The translations under genes were made by a program, and so were the position numbers. The notes beneath the pieces were generated by a model. The model was given only the letters and a program-made list of their open reading frames with translations. It did no database searches and had not been told where the DNA came from. From positions 1 to 7,138 of the forward strand of contig DDED01000184.1 in NCBI GenBank assembly GCA_002336035.1: DNA of 7,138 nucleotides. Direction: 5' to 3'. Shown here one piece after another: positions 1 through 5,165 of this stretch (positions within the stretch are counted from its first letter, which is position 1; each line of letters starts with the position of its first letter). The stretch comes from Cellvibrionales bacterium UBA1963 (GTDB lineage Bacteria; Pseudomonadota; Gammaproteobacteria; Pseudomonadales; UBA7434).

Positions 1-55
1 TCCTTTCAGTTAAGGGTTAAAGTTGTTAATGATCAGATGATCGTCTATTGAGATT

Positions 56-89
56 TGGCCGACTTAAGAAGCGTTATTTCTATCGGCCA
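56..89. repeat. Inverted repeat downstream of the SDR gene
   Basis: TGGCCGA (56-62) and TCGGCCA (83-89) are perfect 7-base complements around a 20-base loop. They lie about 115 bases past the stop of the dehydrogenase gene. No clear T-run follows on either strand, so this is a weak terminator candidate at best. A second small palindrome, GATCA-GA-TGATC, sits at 31-42. The rest of 1-205 shows no gene. Plus-strand frame 1 is open from the left edge to a TGA at 49-51 (16 codons), so the tail of an outside gene cannot be excluded. Confidence 0.3.
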
Positions 90-205
90 TGCCTATTTTA
101 CCAATCGAAAAATGCGCGCGGTTAACGCTGAATTCTCATCGCTATTTGCTTGCCTAGTTGTTGAGACCACGCACACCGTTTCGATTGCTTGGTTCGGTAA
201 CCGGC

Positions 206-982
206 TTAATTGCGTCCGGCCATGACACCACCGTCAACATCCCATACGGCACCGGTGACCCACGCAGATTGATCACTGAGTAAAAACATCACGGTGTTTG
301 CCACATCGTCTGGACTGCCGATACGACCGATAGGATGAAAATCATTAAAACCTGCCAAGGTGTCATCAATGTCTTCTGCCGCCACAAACGATTGGTATAT
401 CGGTGTTTTTACGACGGCGGGAGACACTGCGTTTACGCGAATACCGTGTTCGGCTAATTCCATTGCCGTGTGCTGTGTTAACGCATGCAGGCCGGCTTTT
501 GCCATTGAGTACGCGGATGATGGCGTTGCTTTAACGGCTTGTTTTCCCCACATTGAGCCGATATTGACAACCACCCCACCGTTATGTGCAATCATATTCT
601 TTGCCACTGCTTGACATATAAAAAAACTGGCACGGTTAATGTCCATGTATTGGTCGTAGTCAGCCAACTCATGCTCAAGAAAAGGCATGGGTTTAAAATA
701 TCCGGCCGCATTGACAACATGTGTAATGGCTCGTTGTTCATTGGCAATATGATTGATCGTCTTTTTTATCTCTTCAGGCACATACAGGTCAGCCTGCAAC
801 GTTGTAACATGGGCTTGACCCAATGCCTGTAATTCATTTTTTACTGTGTCGAGCTTTTCTGCCGAGCGGCCCAGAATAATAAGATCGCTGTGTTGGGCTG
901 CCAATTGTTTGGCGACGGCTAAGCCGATACCGCTGGAACCGCCAATAATTAATGTCAATGATGATGATGATGATTTTTCCAT
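206..982 (-). CDS. Short-chain dehydrogenase/reductase (classical SDR)
   Basis: A complete 258-residue NAD(P)-dependent oxidoreductase of the classical SDR family, normal in length and presumably cytoplasmic. The Rossmann glycine motif GGSSGIG is at residues 14-20, with Gly in place of the usual Thr at its start. An Arg after the second beta strand (R39 in LGRS) suggests NADP(H) preference. NAAG is at 91-94. The catalytic set is complete: N116, S143, Y158 and K162 (YSMAK). The C-terminal VTGAVWDVDGG is typical of the fold. The ATG start is supported by GAGGAG (plus-strand complement at 989-994) six bases upstream. Residues 4-8 are five serines coded by identical TCA codons. The gene is divergent from an HxlR-type regulator, a common arrangement for oxidoreductases that answer to a reactive small molecule. 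The substrate cannot be told from the sequence. Confidence 0.93.
   Translation of the reverse strand: MEKSSSSSLTLIIGGSSGIGLAVAKQLAAQHSDLIILGRSAEKLDTVKNELQALGQAHVTTLQADLYVPEEIKKTINHIANEQRAITHVVNAAGYFKPMPFLEHELADYDQYMDINRASFFICQAVAKNMIAHNGGVVVNIGSMWGKQAVKATPSSAYSMAKAGLHALTQHTAMELAEHGIRVNAVSPAVVKTPIYQSFVAAEDIDDTLAGFNDFHPIGRIGSPDDVANTVMFLLSDQSAWVTGAVWDVDGGVMAGRN
958..974. repeat. Trinucleotide repeat (ATG)5 in SDR 5' end
   Basis: Five tandem ATG units plus AT on the plus strand read as five TCA serine codons (residues 4-8) of the dehydrogenase. Changes in copy number would keep the frame and alter only the length of the serine run ahead of the first beta strand. Confidence 0.8.
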
Positions 983-1106
983 GTGAATCTCCTCTTTTTT
1001 TCACGTTTTATTTAACAAATTTAATATTTTAGGTTTAAATCGGTGTGCATTGGTGTTGTTCGCTTGTCGGTTTGTAATTACTCATAGACACATTTTACCG
1101 ATCAAG

Positions 1107-1156
1107 TTAGTATTTAAAAGTACGCACAATTTGGTTCATTAGTAACTTTTAGGTAC
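1107..1156. promoter_or_regulatory. Paired TTAGTA...GTAC boxes, candidate HxlR operators
   Basis: The 180-base divergent region (983-1162) holds two similar elements. Box 1 at 1107-1123 is TTAGTATTTAAAAGTAC. Box 2 at 1139-1156 starts TTAGTA and ends GGTAC. Their starts are 32 bases apart, close to three helical turns, as expected for two dimers on one DNA face. Box 2 includes the AGG (1151-1153) that is the only Shine-Dalgarno candidate for the regulator gene at 1163, so binding there would block its expression. HxlR/DUF24 proteins typically bind GTA/TAC-containing sites upstream of themselves and a divergent target. No convincing -35/-10 pair was found for either gene. Confidence 0.4.
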
Positions 1157-1162
1157 ATCTTT

Positions 1163-1534
1163 ATGATAAATAACGAAAAAAAAAATTCGAGGAAAGTAGC
1201 ACCCCAAGACTCATCGCGCATGATTGAGACTATTTTTGGATGCAAATGGTCGTTGACTCTTTATCGTCTGCTGGCCGAAGGCGTCAATCGTCCCGGCGAA
1301 ATGGTCCGTTTAACGGATGGCTTAAGCACTAAAGTATTAAACACGTGCCTAAAGCGAAATATTGAGTTTGGTATTTTACAGCGGTTAAGTTACAACGAAG
1401 TGCCGCCTCGGGTTGAATACACCGTGACAAATTTTGGAGAAAAATTTATATCTGTAGTTGATGCGATTGAAAAATTACAAGCCGATATCACTGACGAAAG
1501 CGCTAGCGCACTGAACGAACATGCTAAGAGCTAG
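1163..1534 (+). CDS. HxlR/DUF24-family winged-helix transcriptional regulator
   Basis: A 123-residue protein covering the whole MarR-like winged-helix domain of the HxlR family. Helix 1 carries the signature FGCKWSLTLYRLLAEG (25-40), matching the family's GGKW...L..G. The recognition-helix region is LSTKVLNTCLKR (54-65), and the wing signature VPPRVEYTVTNFG is at 80-92. The family usually has a redox-sensing Cys shortly before GGKW. Here that stretch has none, and one Cys (C27) replaces the second Gly of GGKW; C62 is in the recognition region. The start ATG has only a weak AGG eight to nine bases upstream. Met20 is a possible inner start. Codons 5-8 contain ten adenines in a row. The gene probably controls the divergent dehydrogenase and itself; whether as repressor or activator is not visible. 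Confidence 0.9.
   Translation: MINNEKKNSRKVAPQDSSRMIETIFGCKWSLTLYRLLAEGVNRPGEMVRLTDGLSTKVLNTCLKRNIEFGILQRLSYNEVPPRVEYTVTNFGEKFISVVDAIEKLQADITDESASALNEHAKS
1176..1185 (+). repeat. A10 homopolymer in the regulator's fifth to eighth codons
   Basis: Ten uninterrupted adenines run across Glu5-Lys6-Lys7-Asn8. One base lost puts a TAG in frame three codons after the tract, and one base gained leads to a TGA shortly after. Either slip would end the protein before the DNA-binding domain. Confidence 0.85.
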
Positions 1535-1665
1535 CTCGAACTTTTCGCACGTTCGTTATCAATAGAGGGTTCGTTGAATACCGGCAAACAGCGACGCACC
1601 GCCACTGAACACCCGTTGAATGGATTGACCGCAATGTCTGGGTGCGTTAGATCGCTCGCCTGTGT

Positions 1666-2202
1666 TTAAAAACGTATTAAACGATAGGGGTCTGTGCCAT
1701 CCCATTGCGCCGCTTCGGCGGCACAACGCGCATAATCGTCAAGAAAATTTTGATCGTGCGGCATCAGCTCAATCGCCAAGCCGGCCATGGCAGGCGAACT
1801 CATGTACACATAAGCCAACGCGGGACTCGGTAAAATACGCCCCACTTCGTGCATGCCGCGTTGTTGGCATTGCGCGATCGCTACCTCGACATTGGGCACC
1901 ATATAGGCCACCTGTTGAAGCGCCTGCGCCTCGGTACCGCGTTGGTAAAAATATTGGTACGGCGACGGGGCGTCGTCGAGCTGTTGAATCAATTCAATTT
2001 GCATGCCTTGATGGTAGGCCAAGCCCACACTCATTAAGATCGGGTTTTGCTGACCGTCGCACTCGGCCATGGCCGGCACATTGCGATAGCCCCACCACGG
2101 ACCGACCCCCAGTTGATTCACCCAGCAGTCCATCGCCTCGTCGAGATCGCGTACTAAATAGCCCCATTGCTTAACGGGCCCTAAAATATCATCAGCAAAC
2201 AT
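1666..2202 (-). CDS. VOC-superfamily (glyoxalase/bleomycin-resistance fold) protein
   Basis: A 178-residue protein with two beta-alpha-beta-beta-beta modules of the vicinal oxygen chelate fold. Module 1 starts at VKQWGYLVRDLDEAM (10-24) and contains GVGPWW (32-37) and MQIELI (67-72). Module 2 starts at QQVAYMVPNVEVAI (96-109) and ends with AIELMPHD (143-150). The four metal-ligand positions read Q12, E70, Q97, E145, so both usual histidines are glutamines. It resembles the Glyoxalase_4/methylmalonyl-CoA-epimerase-like branch, but the substrate is unknown. The reading frame extends to a TTG at 2229, but the ATG at 2202 has AAGGAG six bases upstream and is the better start. The gene lies 81 bases behind the ATP-grasp gene on the same strand. 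An A/T-rich hairpin in that spacer (about 2224-2246) has no T-run after it, so cotranscription is plausible. It is convergent with the HxlR gene, 131 bases apart. Confidence 0.85.
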   Translation of the reverse strand: MFADDILGPVKQWGYLVRDLDEAMDCWVNQLGVGPWWGYRNVPAMAECDGQQNPILMSVGLAYHQGMQIELIQQLDDAPSPYQYFYQRGTEAQALQQVAYMVPNVEVAIAQCQQRGMHEVGRILPSPALAYVYMSSPAMAGLAIELMPHDQNFLDDYARCAAEAAQWDGTDPYRLIRF

Positions 2203-2208
2203 GTGCCG

Positions 2209-2214
2209 CTCCTT
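2209..2214 (-). promoter_or_regulatory. Shine-Dalgarno AAGGAG deciding the VOC gene start
   Basis: Read on the minus strand this is AAGGAG, six bases before the ATG at 2202. The upstream in-frame TTG at 2229 would place this ribosome-binding site inside the coding region, which argues for the shorter 178-residue protein. Confidence 0.8.
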
Positions 2215-2283
2215 TTGTCGCTTAGCCAAAAAATGAATTTTTAGCTTACGCGAAGAGTAGAGCCGCTGATATTACGATTCGTT

Positions 2284-3342
2284 TCAATTACGGTGATGCG
2301 CACGCGCACTGCCGCTGGTATCACTGAACGGCCTGGGCGAAAAAGTCGAACGCGCTACCGGTAACGATGGCTGCAAATCAGCCATAATAACGCGGCTAAA
2401 GCATTCATCAAGCATGCGTTCAATCACCTCTTCGTAGGTCAGTTGGTTCGCCACTTGGCAAGCGCGTGGAAAATAACTGCTGTGTCGGTTCATGCCGGGC
2501 ACCAGATTCGCCTCCATAAAATAACACTGACCCGCCGCATTCATTTTAATGTCAATGCGACCAAACCCTTTGATGCCTAAGCCTAAAAAGGCCGCCTCGG
2601 CGAGCGCTTTTACTGCGCCAATATGCTCGATGTCGACCGTTTTAATTAACTCAGTGTCGCTGGCCTTCACTTTTTCGCCCAGCATGCGCAGACCACCCTG
2701 CGACAACGGCGGCACTATTTCAACCGCCGATACCGTCAACTCACCGCAGCGATCTTTAATGATAGCCACGGTAAACTCTTTACCGCTAAGGTATTCTTCG
2801 ACCAATATCGGCTGACCGAAGCTGGCATATAAGGACGCCACCTTGGCTTCAAATTGACTGAAGTTTTCAACCACTGACTGATCGTCAACGCCGTTGCCAT
2901 TCGCCGCATCACTGGGTTTTAAAAACAAAGGATAAGCCAGCGGTAATGTTTCGTGCCGCTGATACTGATGCGGAACCGCCATAAAAAATTGGGCCGTGTT
3001 AATGCCCAACCTGGCCAACTGAATTTTAGCCAGGATTTTTTCTGAATCGTATCTAAGCGCTTGTCGGCTTGAGCCTGAAAATAACAATTTATTTTTATTA
3101 AAATAATCGGCATACCATACCGTCAAGCCATCATCGAGTAGTAAGTACTTGGCGGCCAAGATCAAAAGATCAGGGCCGCGCTCAACAATGGCGTTCAGGT
3201 CATGTAAGGAGGCACAGGGGGTCACGTCTGCCGTATGGCCTTGACTGATCAGCACGGCCATCACGTCGTTGCAGGCAGCCATTGTTCCAAAGCCGGTTTC
3301 TTTTAGCGTTGCATTTGCGCAAGTCACAATTTCAATATTCAT
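2284..3342 (-). CDS. ATP-grasp ligase, D-Ala-D-Ala-ligase-like C-terminal half
   Basis: A 352-residue protein with a C-terminal half of the D-Ala-D-Ala-ligase type. The family joins a carboxylate to an amine through an acyl-phosphate, using ATP and magnesium. Visible elements: start of the grasp domain at RYDSEKILAKIQLARLGI (97-114), ATP-binding lysine K142 in YPLFLKPS, Gly-rich loop NGNGV (148-152), hinge LVEEYLSGKEFTV (180-192), R262 and D264 in GRIDI, and metal ligands E277 and N279 in MEANLVPGM (276-284). The N-terminal 90 residues lack the GG-S-E-H-S substrate loop of true Ddl enzymes. The Tyr of the Ddl omega-loop is not seen in LGEKVKASDTE (221-231). A Pro/Ser/Arg-rich tail of about 30 residues follows the domain. 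It is probably a peptide or amino-acid ligase rather than the cell-wall Ddl. The start has a weak GGGA about eight bases upstream. It lies 81 bases ahead of the VOC gene. Confidence 0.82.
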   Translation of the reverse strand: MNIEIVTCANATLKETGFGTMAACNDVMAVLISQGHTADVTPCASLHDLNAIVERGPDLLILAAKYLLLDDGLTVWYADYFNKNKLLFSGSSRQALRYDSEKILAKIQLARLGINTAQFFMAVPHQYQRHETLPLAYPLFLKPSDAANGNGVDDQSVVENFSQFEAKVASLYASFGQPILVEEYLSGKEFTVAIIKDRCGELTVSAVEIVPPLSQGGLRMLGEKVKASDTELIKTVDIEHIGAVKALAEAAFLGLGIKGFGRIDIKMNAAGQCYFMEANLVPGMNRHSSYFPRACQVANQLTYEEVIERMLDECFSRVIMADLQPSLPVARSTFSPRPFSDTSGSARAHHRN

Positions 3343-3380
3343 TTTTTATTCCCGATAATTAATCGTGCATAAACCCTCCA

Positions 3381-3428
3381 CGCATTGAGTGCAATGCGCG
3401 AAGCATAACGTAGACTGGATAAAATCAA
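3381..3428 (-). promoter_or_regulatory. Candidate promoter with overlapping 18-base palindrome
   Basis: Read on the minus strand, TTGATT (3423-3428) and TATGCT (3402-3407) are 15 bases apart, a weak sigma-70-like pair. Directly downstream, where transcription would begin, is the palindrome CGCATTG-AGTG-CAATGCG (plus strand 3381-3398), with perfect 7-base arms. A protein bound there would block initiation. Alternatively the palindrome forms a hairpin early in the 5' leader. It lies 39 bases from the ATP-grasp start codon. Confidence 0.35.
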
Positions 3429-3538
3429 TCGAGGGAGACGTGCTGGCTTATTTCACTGTCGGCTGACTACCGTTGATTGTTTGTCATCAGCGAACGGAAC
3501 AAAGCAAAGCCGGTTACCGCCACTGATGTTAACATTGC

Positions 3539-3556
3539 GGCTATCAACCGATAGCC
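3539..3556. repeat. Perfect hairpin GGCTATC-AACC-GATAGCC
   Basis: Seven-base perfect arms (3539-3545 and 3550-3556) enclose an AACC tetraloop. No T-run follows on either strand, so it is not an ordinary rho-independent terminator. It sits between the two copies of GAACGGAACA in the gene-free region, abutting within five bases of the second. Confidence 0.6.
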
Positions 3557-3581
3557 TGTTGAACGGAACATGATGTGAAGA

Positions 3582-3636
3582 AAGCTTTTTAGGGCGATGG
3601 CATCAACAAAGAAAAACAATGCTTCGCCTTTAGCTT
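3582..3636 (+). repeat. Long imperfect hairpin with an A-rich loop
   Basis: Three paired blocks nest correctly: AAGCT (3582-3586) with AGCTT (3632-3636); GGCGA (3593-3597) with TCGCC (3624-3628); GCAT (3600-3603) with ATGC (3619-3622). An extra A-U pair and G-U pairs extend the stem if the plus strand is transcribed. The apical loop is 15 bases and A-rich. The G-U pairs become C-A mismatches in a minus-strand RNA, so the plus strand is favoured as the structured one. No promoter was recognised. Confidence 0.4.
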
Positions 3637-3697
3637 AACAGGCTTAGTCTTGCAATAACCGATGCGCGTGGTGATGTGATGAAGGTTTTACACTGTG

Positions 3698-3731
3698 GGC
3701 TCAATGCGGGCTCAATGAAGGCTCAATGAGC
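3698..3731. repeat. Three tandem 11-base units, GGCTCAATG plus two purine-rich bases
   Basis: The units are GGCTCAATGCG (3698-3708), GGCTCAATGAA (3709-3719) and GGCTCAATGAG (3720-3730). The nine-base core is identical in all three and the spacing is about one helical turn, so the cores face the same side of DNA. The third copy continues to a C and forms the odd-centred palindrome GCTCA-A-TGAGC (3721-3731). They lie 87-119 bases past the purA stop. Confidence 0.85.
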
Positions 3732-3770
3732 AAAGGCATTGCATGCAGATAATAGGCATTTATTTTCCCC

Positions 3771-3789
3771 TTAGGCTGGGTAAGCCTAA
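3771..3789 (-). terminator. Hairpin just downstream of purA
   Basis: TTAGGCT (3771-3777) and AGCCTAA (3783-3789) form a perfect 7-base stem with a five-base loop, 27 bases past the purA stop codon. On the purA transcript it is followed by GGGGAAAATA and not by a U-run, so it does not fit the standard intrinsic terminator. It may instead protect the 3' end or act with Rho. Confidence 0.4.
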
Positions 3790-3816
3790 AGAGAAAAGAG
3801 CACTGAAAAGAGCGGC

Positions 3817-5118
3817 TTAGATCGCGGTAGAAATTAAGTCGTTGAGCACGATGGTTTCGTTGCGGTCGGGACCGGTTGAAACTATGTCTACCCGCGTTTC
3901 GATTAAGTCTTCTAAGCGCCGAATGTATTGCTTGGCTTCTGTCGGCAGCGCGTCAAACGACTGGGCACCAAACGTTGAGCCAGACCAACCGGGCATGGTT
4001 TCGTAAATGGGTTGCAGTTTTTCAAAGTAGTCGCTGTCGACTTCAAACGGCATGCGATTGCCATTAGCATCTTCGTAACCCACACAGATCTGCACCGTGT
4101 CTAAGCCATCTAAAACATCGAGCTTGGTTAAACAAATACCCGACACGCTATTAATTTGCACGGCGCGTCTCACCGCCACCGCATCGAACCAACCGCAGCG
4201 TCGATCGCGACCGGTGGTGGCGCCCACTTCATTGCCCTTCACCGCTAAATGCTGGCCAATGCCGTCGTGCAGTTCGGTCGGAAAAGGCCCCGAGCCTACA
4301 CGAGTGGTGTAGGCCTTAGTAATGCCCAAGACATAGTCTAAATACAACGGCCCAACCCCACTGCCCGATGGCGCACCGCCGGCGGTGGTATTGGATGAAG
4401 TCACATAGGGGTACGTGCCGTGATCGATATCGAGCAATGAGCCTTGCGCGCCTTCAAACAACACAGACTTGCCGTCACGGCGATACGCGTGCAAGGTTTC
4501 GACCACGTCGTTCATCATCGGCGTTAACGTGGGCACCATGGCCAGCGTATCCGCTATGGTTTTTTCTACATCGACCGGTTCTACTTGATAGTATTCACGC
4601 AGGGTAAAATTGTGCAGGTCCATCACGGCGCGCACTTTTTCAGCAAACTTTTCAGGGTTACGTAAGTCGCCCAGACGCAGCCCGCGGCGGGCCACCTTGT
4701 CTTCATAGGCCGGCCCAATACCGCGACCGGTGGTGCCAATTTTCGCATTGCCGCGGTGAATTTCACGCGCTTGATCGAGTGCAATATGGTAAGGCAGTAT
4801 CAGTGGGCAAGAGGTGCTGAGTAATAATTTTTCAGCAACATTGACGCCTTGCTTTTCAAGCCCTGCCATTTCTTTTAATAAGGCTTCAGGCGACAACACC
4901 ACGCCATTGCCAATTAAACAGGTAACGCCGTCGTGTAAAATACCCGATGGAATTAAATGCAGCACCGTTTTCTTGCCATTAATCACCAAGGTATGGCCGG
5001 CATTATGGCCACCCTGAAACCGCACGACGGCATCGGCCTTAGACGTCAGTAAATCAACGATTTTACCTTTTCCTTCGTCTCCCCATTGGGTACCAAGAAC
5101 GACAATATTTTTATTCAT
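3817..5118 (-). CDS. purA: Adenylosuccinate synthetase
   Basis: A complete 433-residue cytoplasmic enzyme, one longer than the E. coli protein. It condenses IMP with aspartate using GTP, giving adenylosuccinate, the first committed step from IMP to AMP. Family motifs in order: GTQWGDEGKGKIVD (9-22) with the catalytic Asp14; GGHNAGHT (36-43) with His42; GTTGRGIGPAYEDK (128-141); EGAQG (222-226) followed by the LLDIDHGTYPYVTSSNTTAGG stretch; TRVGSGPFPTEL (272-283); TTGRDRRCGWFDAV (301-314); the guanine-recognition TKLDVLDG (331-338); and STGPDR near the C terminus. No key residue is missing. The ATG has only a loose Shine-Dalgarno (AGGTG about ten bases upstream). It follows hisZ by 47 bases on the same strand with no terminator between, so both are probably on one mRNA. 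Histidine synthesis from ATP releases AICAR, which returns to IMP, linking the two genes metabolically. Confidence 0.99.
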   Translation of the reverse strand: MNKNIVVLGTQWGDEGKGKIVDLLTSKADAVVRFQGGHNAGHTLVINGKKTVLHLIPSGILHDGVTCLIGNGVVLSPEALLKEMAGLEKQGVNVAEKLLLSTSCPLILPYHIALDQAREIHRGNAKIGTTGRGIGPAYEDKVARRGLRLGDLRNPEKFAEKVRAVMDLHNFTLREYYQVEPVDVEKTIADTLAMVPTLTPMMNDVVETLHAYRRDGKSVLFEGAQGSLLDIDHGTYPYVTSSNTTAGGAPSGSGVGPLYLDYVLGITKAYTTRVGSGPFPTELHDGIGQHLAVKGNEVGATTGRDRRCGWFDAVAVRRAVQINSVSGICLTKLDVLDGLDTVQICVGYEDANGNRMPFEVDSDYFEKLQPIYETMPGWSGSTFGAQSFDALPTEAKQYIRRLEDLIETRVDIVSTGPDRNETIVLNDLISTAI

Positions 5119-5165
5119 ACCTACTTTACACCTACGACTAAATGGGATTCATTGATAAAATGCGT

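Larger units (their letters stand above)
3343..3816. other. 474-base gene-free region between purA and the ATP-grasp gene
   Basis: No credible reading frame lies here on either strand. The content, left to right: a candidate promoter and palindrome for the ATP-grasp gene (3381-3428); two copies of GAACGGAACA (3492-3501 and 3561-3570); a perfect hairpin (3539-3556); a long imperfect hairpin (3582-3636); three tandem GGCTCAATG units (3698-3731); and a hairpin just past the purA stop (3771-3789). Such a density of structure could reflect a noncoding RNA, a long regulated leader, or the remains of an earlier insertion. The sequence alone does not decide between these. Confidence 0.6.

Noticed and set aside
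1537..1555. CGAAC/GTTCG hairpin just after the HxlR stop as a terminator
   Set aside because: A five-base stem with a nine-base loop and no T-run is too weak to call.
1662..2174. 170-residue plus-strand frame opposite the VOC gene
   Set aside because: It is antisense to a gene with a clear protein-family match, and its Arg/Pro/Ser-rich translation has no recognisable domain.
2203..2229. N-terminal extension of the VOC protein from a TTG codon (nine extra residues)
   Set aside because: It would place a perfect AAGGAG inside the gene. The ATG at 2202 is at ideal distance from that site, and the VOC fold begins only after it.
2919..3113. 64-residue minus-strand frame inside the ATP-grasp gene
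   Set aside because: Shadow frame: the overlapping frame carries the ATP-grasp motifs, and this one has no ribosome-binding site or motif.
3698..3731. CRISPR array or plasmid iterons
   Set aside because: The units are 11 bases with no spacers, only three copies are present, and no cas or replication gene is near.
3771..3789. Standard rho-independent terminator for purA
   Set aside because: The stem is perfect, but the purA transcript has GGGGAAAA after it and not a U-run; kept only as a low-confidence terminator-like hairpin.
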